A stretch of 15,206 bases of DNA from Deltaproteobacteria bacterium (GTDB lineage: Bacteria; Desulfobacterota; GWC2-55-46). How positions within the stretch are numbered: the first letter of the stretch is position 1; each line of letters begins with the position of its first letter. The DNA lies in assembly GCA_016234955.1 (NCBI GenBank), contig JACRNN010000069.1, forward strand, positions 1 through 15,206, in the 5' to 3' direction. The translations under genes were made by a program, and so were the position numbers. The notes below the pieces were generated by a model that ran no database searches, was not told the origin of the DNA, and was given only the letters and a program-made list of their open reading frames with translations. This document shows positions 1-5,923 of this stretch, in pieces.

Positions 1-903
1 GAGACGGAAGTCAACAACGACAACCCCAACGTATTGAACATAAAGAGCAGCGGCACCGTGATAAACTCCAGGATAACCGGCGGAAGCCTAAAGGGCATCC
101 TGGACGGGGCCGGGTACTTCCAGAAGGCGCACGACAAGCTCAACCTGCTGGCCGCGTCCCTGACCAAGGAGATGAACGTCCAGCACGCCGCCGGCTACGG
201 GCTCGACGGGTCTACCGGCCTGAACTTCTTCTCCCCGCAGTCCATCTACTCGGCGCCGAGCAGCTTCAATACCGGCGGCGCGGTGATAAGCGGCAACTCG
301 ATAACCGACTTCTCTCAGTTGACCCTCGACGACTACGATGTGAGGTTTGCAAGCCCAGCGACGTATACCATAGTGAACAAGGGGACCGGGGCGGTCGTTG
401 CAAGCGGGGCGTACGCGTCCGGCTCGCCCATAACGGTGGACGGCATAAGCTTTACGATATCGGACAACTCCGGGGCCCCGGCCGCGGGCGATAGCTTCAC
501 CATAAGCGTGACGAAGAACGCGGCCAGGGACTTGAGCGTGGCCATCACCGACCCAAACAAGATAGCGGCGGCGTCCACCGCCGCCGGGGTCCCCGGGGAC
601 AACACCAACGCGCTTGCCATGGTCGGGTTGAAGAACAGCCAGGCGGTAAAGGGTTCGACGTTCCAGGATTATTACAACGGGATAGTCACCGACATAGGGG
701 TCGTGGCCAACGAGGCTTCAAGCAACGTGGAGGCGGGCAAGAGGGTCGCCGAGCAGCTCCAAACGGCCCGCGATTCGGCCTCCGGGGTATCCATGGAGGA
801 AGAGGCCGTAAACCTGGTCAGGCTTCAGAGGGCGTATCAGGCCGCCGCCAAGGTGGTGTCCACCGTGGACCAGATGTTCGACGAGCTATTCAGCATAAGG
901 TAG
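1..903 (+). CDS. flgK: Flagellar hook-associated protein FlgK, C-terminal part (5' end outside window)
   Basis: FlgK (HAP1) is a secreted structural protein at the junction between flagellar hook and filament. The reading frame is open from base 1, so the N-terminus and much of the central region lie upstream; 300 residues are visible. The C-terminus is diagnostic. An amphipathic coiled-coil-forming segment contains EEEAVNLVRLQRAYQAAAKV and then STVDQMFDELFSIR, which is the conserved FlgK C-terminal helix (flagellar basal body rod C-terminal family). The middle carries beta-rich segments such as GISFTISDNSGAPAAGDSFT, typical of the variable surface domain of hook-associated proteins. A TTG at 34 could be taken as a start, but the upstream codons continue the same protein, so this is a truncated gene and not a short one. 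FlgL follows 11 nt downstream, the usual flgK-flgL pair. Confidence 0.95.
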   Translation, partial: ETEVNNDNPNVLNIKSSGTVINSRITGGSLKGILDGAGYFQKAHDKLNLLAASLTKEMNVQHAAGYGLDGSTGLNFFSPQSIYSAPSSFNTGGAVISGNSITDFSQLTLDDYDVRFASPATYTIVNKGTGAVVASGAYASGSPITVDGISFTISDNSGAPAAGDSFTISVTKNAARDLSVAITDPNKIAAASTAAGVPGDNTNALAMVGLKNSQAVKGSTFQDYYNGIVTDIGVVANEASSNVEAGKRVAEQLQTARDSASGVSMEEEAVNLVRLQRAYQAAAKVVSTVDQMFDELFSIR

Positions 904-914
904 AGGTGCCGAAG

Positions 915-1796
915 ATGAGGATAACACAGAACATAATATACCAGACATACATCAACGACATAATGAGAAGGCAGGAGGACCTCTTCAAGCTCAACCTGCA
1001 GCTCTCCACCGGCAAGAAGCTCAACGCCCCGTCGGACGACCCGGCGCTCACCTCCAAGGTCATCAACTCAAAGTCGCTCCTCACCGATATCGATCAGTAC
1101 CAGAGGAACATCGACCTCGGGCTCGATTACCTGAGCACGGTGGAACAGACCCTCGACAGCGCCAAGGGCGTGCTGAGCTCCATACAGGAGATGGCGGTCA
1201 CCGAGGCCACGGGCACGGCCGACGCCGATTCGAGGAAGGGCGCGGCCCTGAACATAACCAACTCCTTCAACCAGCTCGTCGACCTCGCCAACACGCACGA
1301 CGCTAACCAGTATATATTATCGGGGTACAAGACGGACACCCCGGCATTCACCACCGCCGGCGTATTCCAGGGGGACGCCAATAAGTTCGGGATAAAGATA
1401 AGCTCCGGCACCACAGTGACGATAGGGATAAACGGAGGCGAGGTATTCTCCGGCTCCGCGGGCGGCATTGACGTCTTTCAGACCATCCAGACCCTTATAA
1501 ACGACCTTAACGCCAACAACGCGGCCGGGATAAAGACCGCCATCACCGACCTTGACACCTCCTTCAAACAGATATCCAACGCCGTATCCGACATCGGCGG
1601 CAAGGTCAACTGGCTGAAGAACTCCAGGACCGAATACGACTCCAGCAAGCTCGACCTTCAGACGCAGATATCGGGCTACGAGGACGCGGATATAACAAAG
1701 GTTATCTCGGAACTCCAGCTCGGGCAAACGGCCCTCCAGGCGGCCATGACCTCGGCCGGAAAGACCTTCAACGTCAACATCTTCGATTATCTGTAG
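915..1796 (+). CDS. flgL: Flagellar hook-associated protein FlgL (HAP3)
   Basis: FlgL joins FlgK to the first flagellin subunits of the filament and belongs to the flagellin superfamily. The N-terminus MRITQNIIYQTYINDIMRRQ and the following LNLQLSTGKKLNAPSDDPAL match the flagellin/FlgL N-terminal helix (ST-GK--N-PSDDP). The C-terminal helix near the end (ISELQLGQTALQAAMTSAGK) is the matching flagellin C-terminal domain. I chose ATG 915, giving 293 residues, over the in-frame GTG at 906. Family members begin MR(I/V)TQ, and the sequence GAGGTG at 903-908 makes a Shine-Dalgarno with 6-nt spacing for 915 but would overlap the GTG. It lies 11 nt after flgK and 34 nt before the hemerythrin-like gene, so it is part of one flagellar operon. 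Confidence 0.95.
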   Translation: MRITQNIIYQTYINDIMRRQEDLFKLNLQLSTGKKLNAPSDDPALTSKVINSKSLLTDIDQYQRNIDLGLDYLSTVEQTLDSAKGVLSSIQEMAVTEATGTADADSRKGAALNITNSFNQLVDLANTHDANQYILSGYKTDTPAFTTAGVFQGDANKFGIKISSGTTVTIGINGGEVFSGSAGGIDVFQTIQTLINDLNANNAAGIKTAITDLDTSFKQISNAVSDIGGKVNWLKNSRTEYDSSKLDLQTQISGYEDADITKVISELQLGQTALQAAMTSAGKTFNVNIFDYL

Positions 1797-1830
1797 CGCA
1801 CTTCGTACAAAACTCTAAAGGAGGCACAGC

Positions 1831-2259
1831 ATGATTTCCACGACAAGCTTCAGGGAGCAGCACAAGGAGATGCTCGCGATCGCGGGGGAGATTTCGAAGG
1901 GTTTGAACGTCGAGGCGCTTAAAAAGGACGCCTCTAACGTAAGGACGCTGCTTTCAAGGCTTGCGGGCAAGCTCTCCGTGCACCTCGCGATGGAGGATAA
2001 CGCGCTCTACCCGGCCCTTGCCAGCCATGCGGACGCGAGCGTAAGGCTCACGGCAAACAACTTCATAAGGGAGATGGGCGGGATAAAGAAGGCATTGGAC
2101 GCCTACACGCGGAAGTGGGCCACCGCAACCTTGATACAGAACGGCGCGGCTGACTTCGTCAAGGAGACCAGGGAGCTATTTACGGCGCTTGCCAGGAGGA
2201 TCGAGAAGGAAGATAATGAACTCTATGCCGTGATAGACAGGCTGTTTAAAAATGTGTAG
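1831..2259 (+). CDS. Hemerythrin-like HHE-domain protein
   Basis: This 142-residue, probably cytosolic, all-helical protein has hemerythrin/HHE-type sequence. It has no signal peptide. Visible candidate metal ligands are H11 in REQHKEM, H51 and E55 in VHLAMEDNALYPAL, and a third acidic element, IEKEDNELY at about 124-132. Classical hemerythrins bind a di-iron centre and O2, while HHE proteins can sense oxygen, NO or redox state. The ligand set here is less complete than in canonical hemerythrins (few His in the second half), so the metal content is uncertain. An excellent Shine-Dalgarno (AAAGGAGG, 1817-1824) precedes ATG 1831. Its position between flgL and csrA suggests a link to motility, possibly redox-dependent control, but that is inference from location only. 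Confidence 0.8.
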   Translation: MISTTSFREQHKEMLAIAGEISKGLNVEALKKDASNVRTLLSRLAGKLSVHLAMEDNALYPALASHADASVRLTANNFIREMGGIKKALDAYTRKWATATLIQNGAADFVKETRELFTALARRIEKEDNELYAVIDRLFKNV

Positions 2260-2311
2260 GACGGTTTGGACGTCTTTATAAGGAATAAATCCAGAGCCAG
2301 GGAGGGCGATC
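2260..2311 (+). promoter_or_regulatory. csrA leader with three GGA motifs (possible CsrA autoregulation)
   Basis: The 52-nt gap before csrA has GGA trinucleotides at 2268-2270, 2282-2284 and 2301-2303, the last inside the Shine-Dalgarno AGGGAGGG. CsrA proteins are known to bind GGA motifs in leaders, often including the ribosome binding site, and several csrA genes autoregulate this way. GGA also arises by chance in G-rich ribosome-binding regions, so this is only suggestive. Confidence 0.25.
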
Positions 2312-2539
2312 ATGCTTGTACTGACAAGGAAGTCCGGCGAGGCGATCAGGATCGGCGACGACATAAGGATTTTCGTCGTGGACGTCAAGGATAACCAGGT
2401 GAAGATAGGCGTGGAGGCCCCGCTGTCAAAGGCCGTCCACAGGGAAGAGATATACCTTAAGATACAGGAAGAGAATATCCGCGCGGCTTCGATGCCGGCC
2501 GACCTGGCCGAGGCGCTCAAGGGGATCAAGAAAAAATGA
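2312..2539 (+). CDS. csrA: Carbon storage / translational regulator CsrA
   Basis: CsrA is a homodimeric RNA-binding protein that blocks or modulates translation of target mRNAs, including flagellin mRNA in bacteria with the FliW system. The 75-residue product begins MLVLTRKSGEAIRIGDDIRI and contains QVKIGVEAPLSKAVHREEIY and KIQEEN. Both RNA-contact regions are intact: the LTR at the N-terminus and the VHREEIY segment. The length resembles the longer CsrA versions found next to fliW, rather than the 61-residue enterobacterial form. ATG 2312 has a good Shine-Dalgarno (GGAGGG at 2301-2306). The stop overlaps the fliW start as ATGA at 2536-2539, which suggests translational coupling and roughly matched production of regulator and antagonist. 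Confidence 0.97.
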   Translation: MLVLTRKSGEAIRIGDDIRIFVVDVKDNQVKIGVEAPLSKAVHREEIYLKIQEENIRAASMPADLAEALKGIKKK

Positions 2540-2988
2540 ACTTACAACAGAACGTCAGGCCCCTCATCAACTTCGCGACGAGCCGTTTCGGTTTGCTGTC
2601 CGTAACTGAAGACAAGATAATAGTTTTTGTGAACGGCATCCCGGGCTTTGAGAGGCTCAGGAGGTTCATACTGATAGACCACGACCCCGAGGGCCTCTTT
2701 AAATGGCTACAGGCAGTGGACGACCCCACCACCGCGTTCCTGCTGACAAACCCGAACCTCTTCAAGCCGGATTACACGGTGCCGCTGCGCAAGCCCGAGA
2801 TGGAATGCCTCGGCGCCGGGGACCAAAAGAGCATCGTCATATTCGTCATAGTCTGCGTCTCGACCGCGGACAAGAAGATATCCCTCAACCTCAAAGGCCC
2901 GGTCGTCTTCAACGCCGCCAACATGAGGGCTATCCAGTGCGTCATAGACAGGGACGACTACCTATCGCACTTCGAGGTAAAGGTTTAG
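2536..2988 (+). CDS. fliW: Flagellar assembly factor FliW
   Basis: FliW binds newly made flagellin and, when free, binds CsrA and relieves its repression of flagellin translation. The 150-residue product has the family signatures: a short beta strand then VNGIPGFERLRRFILIDHD at about 32-50, then FKWLQAVDDPTTAFLLTNPNLFKPDY, then a C-terminal half with IVIFVIVCV, LNLKGPVVFN and a final segment containing AIQCVIDRDDYLSHF. The N-terminus is somewhat longer than in minimal family members. The start codon overlaps the csrA stop. It is the last gene of the flagellar block; the next gene begins 385 nt later behind its own promoter. Pairing with csrA on one transcript is the standard arrangement of this switch. 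Confidence 0.95.
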   Translation: MNLQQNVRPLINFATSRFGLLSVTEDKIIVFVNGIPGFERLRRFILIDHDPEGLFKWLQAVDDPTTAFLLTNPNLFKPDYTVPLRKPEMECLGAGDQKSIVIFVIVCVSTADKKISLNLKGPVVFNAANMRAIQCVIDRDDYLSHFEVKV

Positions 2989-3017
2989 CCCGCTTGTTAA
3001 TGGTCTCATAATTGTTC

Positions 3018-3086
3018 GGTTATCGGGTATCAGTTATCGATTATCGGTAAAAATACGTCTTTATCCTTCACTGATAACTGATAACG
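3018..3086. repeat. Heptad TTATC repeat array with inverted copies
   Basis: Four consecutive 7-bp units occupy 3018-3045: GGTTATC, GGGTATC, AGTTATC and GATTATC. After a 27-nt spacer, two units in the opposite orientation follow (GATAACT 3073-3079, GATAACG 3080-3086). An 11-bp perfect inverted match, TATCAGTTATC (3028-3038) with GATAACTGATA (3073-3083), could fold as a hairpin with a 34-nt loop. No T-run follows, so it is not a classic terminator. It may be a decayed intergenic repeat or a set of protein-binding sites. Confidence 0.65.
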
Positions 3087-3131
3087 GTTAATAAGCCCCC
3101 TCCGCCTCCACAGACACTTGCCTTGCCATAC

Positions 3132-3192
3132 CCCGGCGCTTTCTTCCCACAGGCGCAAGACCCTGCGCCGGGCAAAGGGCGCAAACGCAGGG
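3132..3192 (+). repeat. Two overlapping, mutually exclusive inverted repeats
   Basis: CCCGGCGC (3132-3139) pairs perfectly with GCGCCGGG (3165-3172). CCCTGCG (3161-3167) pairs perfectly with CGCAGGG (3186-3192). The two stems share 3165-3167, so an RNA could form only one at a time. This looks like an attenuator geometry, but it lies upstream of both predicted pseB promoters. It would matter only in read-through RNA from fliW. Confidence 0.4.
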
Positions 3193-3284
3193 TATTTCGT
3201 CAAAATAGCCGTTCACGGGTCATTAATTTGACGGACATAGCCCCCCTTTTGCCGTGCAAGTGCATGGAATTTCCCTGAAAATTT

Positions 3285-3310
3285 TAAAGAAATCGGATAA
3301 ATGCCGATAT
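3285..3310 (+). promoter_or_regulatory. Possible sigma-28 (FliA) promoter
   Basis: TAAAGAAA (3285-3292), a 10-nt spacer and GCCGATAT (3303-3310) resemble the sigma-28 consensus TAAAGTTT-N11-GCCGATAA. The -10 element matches at 7 of 8 positions and the -35 core TAAAG is intact, but the spacer is one base short. The same bases form a small inverted repeat, ATCGG/CCGAT (3292-3296 / 3304-3308), which could instead be a protein-binding site for the sigma-54 promoter just downstream. Confidence 0.4.
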
Positions 3311-3318
3311 ATTTAATG

Positions 3319-3334
3319 TGGCATAGTTGTTGCA
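3319..3334 (+). promoter_or_regulatory. Sigma-54 (RpoN) -24/-12 promoter for the pseB operon
   Basis: TGGCATAGTTGTTGCA matches the sigma-54 consensus TGGCAC-N5-TTGCW. The invariant GG (3320-3321) and GC (3332-3333) are exactly 12 bp apart, as required. Transcription is predicted to begin near A3345, giving a leader of about 29 nt with AAGGAG at 3362-3367 and ATG at 3374. Sigma-54 controls hook and filament genes in many flagellated bacteria. This promoter would tie sugar production to flagellar assembly. Confidence 0.8.
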
Positions 3335-3373
3335 AATTCCAATCAAACAGGCGTAGCATCCAAGGAGACAGCA

Positions 3374-4387
3374 ATGGATCTTAACGGCAAGACCATCCTC
3401 ATAACCGGCGGCACAGGGTCGCTCGGCAAGAAGCTTACCAGAAAGATACTTTCCGTATACAGGCCGAAAAGGATAATAATCCTCAGCAGGGACGAGCTCA
3501 AGCAGTCGGAGATGATGATAAAGTTCTCCGACCCATGCCTGAGGTTCTTTATCGGCGACGTGAGGGATAAGGACAGGCTTTACCGCGCGTTTGACGGGGT
3601 CGATTACGTCGTCCACGCCGCGGCCCTGAAGCAGGTACCCGCGGCCGAATACAACCCCTTCGAGGCCATAAAGACCAACGTCCTCGGCGCGCAGAACATA
3701 ATAGACGTCGCCATAGACACTGGCGTCAAGAAGATAATCGCCCTTTCCACCGACAAGGCCGCAAACCCGATAAACCTCTACGGAGCCACCAAGCTCTGCT
3801 CCGACAAGCTCTTCGTGGCCGGCAACTCCTACGCCGGCAGCAAATCCACAAGGTTCTCCGTCGTCAGATACGGCAACGTCGTCGGAAGCCGCGGCAGCGT
3901 CATCCCGTTTTTCATCAAGATGAGCCCCACCGGTGTGCTGCCGATAACGGACCCGAGGATGACCCGGTTCTGGATAACGCTCGACCAGGGGGCCGAGTTC
4001 GTGCTCAAGTCGCTCGCCGACATGAAGGGCGGGGAGATATTCGTCCCCAGGATCCCGAGCGCGGGGATAATGGACATAGCCGCCGCCGTGGCCCCGGAGT
4101 GCCGGACAAGGACCGTCGGGATAAGGCCCGGCGAGAAGCTCCACGAAACGCTCATCTCGGAGGACGACGGCAGGCACACGCTCGAATACGAGAACCATTA
4201 CGTCATACAGCCGCAGTTCAGCTGGTGGGGCGCGGAGAGGAAGAACGGGGGCAGGCCCGTGCCCGAAGGCTTCAGCTACTCGAGCGACAACAACAATGTG
4301 GTGCTGAGCGTAGAATATATCAGGGATATCATCAAGGAGTTCCGCGACGGTGAAGAGGACGATATCTTACGGGCTGCAAACAATTGA
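3374..4387 (+). CDS. pseB: UDP-N-acetylglucosamine 4,6-dehydratase (inverting), PseB
   Basis: PseB removes water from UDP-GlcNAc and inverts C5, giving a UDP-4-keto-6-deoxy-L-sugar, the first step of pseudaminic acid synthesis. The 337-residue SDR-family protein has the NADP-binding loop TGGTGSLGKK (11-20), HAAALKQVPAAEYNP (81-95), and the catalytic set S125-T126-D127-K128 with Y136-GAT-K140 in STDKAANPINLYGATK. This D-K...Y spacing is characteristic of PseB, as is the C-terminal EDDGRHTLEYENHYVIQP. No transmembrane segment is present, which separates it from the larger membrane-bound PglF/FlaA1-type dehydratases. ATG 3374 has Shine-Dalgarno AAGGAG at 3362-3367. It is the first gene behind the sigma-54 promoter, and it overlaps pseC by 38 bp. 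Confidence 0.95.
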   Translation: MDLNGKTILITGGTGSLGKKLTRKILSVYRPKRIIILSRDELKQSEMMIKFSDPCLRFFIGDVRDKDRLYRAFDGVDYVVHAAALKQVPAAEYNPFEAIKTNVLGAQNIIDVAIDTGVKKIIALSTDKAANPINLYGATKLCSDKLFVAGNSYAGSKSTRFSVVRYGNVVGSRGSVIPFFIKMSPTGVLPITDPRMTRFWITLDQGAEFVLKSLADMKGGEIFVPRIPSAGIMDIAAAVAPECRTRTVGIRPGEKLHETLISEDDGRHTLEYENHYVIQPQFSWWGAERKNGGRPVPEGFSYSSDNNNVVLSVEYIRDIIKEFRDGEEDDILRAANN

Positions 4388-5588
4388 CGAAGACGACATA
4401 GCCTGCGTAGCGCGCGTGCTCGGCTCCGGGATGCTTACCCAGGGGCCCGCGGCCCCTGAGCTGGAGGACGCCATAACCGCGCATACAGGCGCCAGGTACG
4501 CCGTGGTATGCTCCAACGGCACGGCGGCCCTCCACCTCGCCTGCATGGCCGACGGCCTCGGAAGCCGGGACTCCGTAATAACCTCCCCCATTACATTCCT
4601 CGCAACGAGCAACGCCGCCCTCTACGTGGGGGCCAGGCCGGTCTTCGCCGATATAGACCCGGAGACCTTCAATATAGACCCCTCGGAAATCGAGAAGAAG
4701 ATAGAGGACACCCACCGGGCAAGGGCGATAATACCCGTGCACTTCGCCGGGCTCCCGTGCGACATGGAGAGGATTTACGGGATAGCGCGCGAAAGGGGGC
4801 TTATCGTCATTGAGGACGCCTGCCACGCCCTCGGCGCGTCCTGGAAGGATAAGGACGGACAGTGGAGGGCCGTAGGCTCCTCTACTCACTCGGACATGAC
4901 CGTATTCAGCTTCCACCCGGTGAAGACGATAACCACGGGCGAGGGCGGGGCCGTTACGACGAACGACAGGACGCTATATGAAAGGCTCAAGCTCCTCAGG
5001 AGCCACGGGGTTACAAAGGACGCAGGCAAGTTCATGACAGGCGACGCCCCTCCGTGGCACTACGAGATGCACGAGCTCGGGTACAACTACAGGCTTAGCG
5101 ACATACAGTGCGCCCTCGGCTTGAGCCAGATGAAGAAGATCGGGAGGTTCATCGAAAGGAGGACGAGGATAGCGGAACTGTACACGTCCATACTTTCGAG
5201 GTACCCGTTCATGAAGCTCCCCGTCGTATCTTCCGGGTTCAGGAGCGCCTGGCACCTCTACCCGGTCAGGATAGCCTTTGACGAGATAGGTGTATGCAAG
5301 GCCGAGTGGTTCGAGATGATGAAAAAGATAGGGGTCAACCTCCAGGTGCACTACATTCCGGTCCACCTCCAGCCCTACTACCGCAGGCAGTTCGGCTACA
5401 GGGCGGGGGACTTCCCCGCGGCCGAGAGGTTCTACGAGACGGAGGTGAGCCTCCCCATCTACCCGCTCCTGACCGACGAGGAGGTCGGGGCCGTGACCTC
5501 AGGCATCTTATCGACCCTGGCCCACGCCTCAACCCTGAGCGCGAAGGCCGCGCGCAGACGGAAGGAGAAGAGGGCGATATGCTTCTGA
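4350..5588 (+). CDS. pseC: UDP-4-amino-4,6-dideoxy-L-altrose aminotransferase PseC
   Basis: PseC is a PLP-dependent aminotransferase of the DegT/DnrJ/EryC1 family that converts the PseB product to a UDP-4-amino-4,6-dideoxy sugar using glutamate. The N-terminus ISYGLQTIDEDDIACVARVL is typical of PseC. Further motifs are GMLTQGP (27-33), SNGTAALHLA (55-64), the PLP-ring-binding D156 in IEDACHALGA, and the Schiff-base K192 in FSFHPVKTITTGEGGA. HELGYNYRLSDIQCALGLSQ follows, as in the family. The start is GTG 4350, inside the end of pseB, with AAGGAG at 4334-4339 ten bases upstream. The basic tail (AARRRKEKR) is longer than the fold needs. The 412-residue length is slightly above the usual value for the family. 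Confidence 0.93.
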   Translation: MKRTISYGLQTIDEDDIACVARVLGSGMLTQGPAAPELEDAITAHTGARYAVVCSNGTAALHLACMADGLGSRDSVITSPITFLATSNAALYVGARPVFADIDPETFNIDPSEIEKKIEDTHRARAIIPVHFAGLPCDMERIYGIARERGLIVIEDACHALGASWKDKDGQWRAVGSSTHSDMTVFSFHPVKTITTGEGGAVTTNDRTLYERLKLLRSHGVTKDAGKFMTGDAPPWHYEMHELGYNYRLSDIQCALGLSQMKKIGRFIERRTRIAELYTSILSRYPFMKLPVVSSGFRSAWHLYPVRIAFDEIGVCKAEWFEMMKKIGVNLQVHYIPVHLQPYYRRQFGYRAGDFPAAERFYETEVSLPIYPLLTDEEVGAVTSGILSTLAHASTLSAKAARRRKEKRAICF

Positions 5589-5608
5589 AGGGTGTCTCCA
5601 AAAATTAG
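5579..5608 (+). pseudogene. Nine-codon ORF with good ribosome binding site; possible remnant of a lost gene
   Basis: Just before the pseC stop, a purine-rich Shine-Dalgarno (AAGGAG, then GAGGGCG, in 5561-5576) precedes ATG 5579, which overlaps the pseC end in the way coupled operon genes do here. The frame encodes only MLLKGVSKN before TAG at 5606-5608. The following AT-rich block differs in composition from the rest of the operon. This could be a deletion scar of a former gene between pseC and the next one, a tiny leader peptide, or chance. There is no protein homology to judge by. Confidence 0.2.
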
Positions 5609-5633
5609 ATATTTTTTCCGAGGTCGAGGCGGG

Positions 5634-5662
5634 GTGACAATAAAAAGCGGAGCATATATGCT
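5634..5662 (+). promoter_or_regulatory. Possible internal sigma-70-type promoter with 12-bp palindrome
   Basis: In the AT-rich gap after pseC, GTGACA (5634-5639) and TATGCT (5657-5662) are separated by 17 nt, a fair -35/-10 pair (5 of 6 and 4 of 6 matches). The -10 lies in a perfect palindrome AGCATATATGCT (5651-5662) that could be an operator. An outer inverted repeat, AATAAAAA (5639-5646) with TTTTTATT (5675-5682), encloses it. It could drive the downstream part of the operon. AT-rich DNA gives false promoters easily. Confidence 0.3.
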
Positions 5663-5752
5663 AATATGTGAGCATTTTTATTTTCGCCATAACGAAGAGA
5701 TCGGGGAAAAGAGCAATTTTTGTAGGCACCCTGAGACGAAAGGAGGCCGCCA

Positions 5753-5923
5753 TTGAATATGCCAGGATGGGTATGTGAAGAGTGCGGGAGCGAGTTCTGG
5801 GGGTGGTCGTTGTGCCGCCGTCTGCCGTGCGGCGGGGTGAAGTCCTGTCCGGCCTGCGGAGGCGCGCTCGTATGCTCGCACAACGAGAGAAAAGACCCCG
5901 GCGGCGATAAGACCGCCGCGTGA
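5753..5923 (+). CDS. Small cysteine-rich zinc-ribbon-like protein
   Basis: This 56-residue protein of unknown function is too short for routine gene calling. It has seven cysteines: C8 and C11 (CEEC), C21, C26, C32 and C35 (CPAC), and C41, plus H43. The pairs CEECG and CPACGG are typical zinc knuckles, so it probably binds one zinc, perhaps with a redox or structural role. The tryptophan-rich segment FWGWSLCRR lies between the knuckles and the tail is hydrophilic. AAAGGAGG (5739-5746) lies six bases before TTG 5753; the in-frame ATG 5759 is an alternative start with 12-nt spacing. The stop overlaps the next gene's GTG start as GTGA (5920-5923). The strong ribosome binding site, coupled junction and organised cysteines together argue that it is real. 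I recognise no named family. Confidence 0.7.
   Translation: MNMPGWVCEECGSEFWGWSLCRRLPCGGVKSCPACGGALVCSHNERKDPGGDKTAA

Larger units (their letters stand above)
2989..3373. other. Intergenic regulatory region between fliW and pseB
   Basis: No coding region is supported in these 385 bases. From 5' to 3' the region holds an array of 7-bp TTATC units with inverted copies (3018-3086), a stretch able to form two competing GC-rich hairpins (3132-3192), an AT-rich block (about 3270-3345), a weak sigma-28-like site (3285-3310), a strong sigma-54 promoter (3319-3334) and the pseB ribosome binding site (AAGGAG, 3362-3367). No clear Rho-independent terminator with a T-run follows fliW, so some read-through into the sugar operon is possible. 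Confidence 0.75.

Noticed and set aside
906..914. GTG start for flgL at 906
   Set aside because: It would overlap the Shine-Dalgarno that fits ATG 915, and FlgL proteins normally start MR(I/V)TQ.
3018..3086. CRISPR-like repeat array
   Set aside because: Units are only 7 bp, directly adjacent and without spacers, so this is not a CRISPR array.
3284..4198. 304-codon open frame on the - strand opposite pseB
   Set aside because: PseB on the + strand is unambiguous. The antisense frame also runs through the sigma-54 promoter region and has no domain signature.
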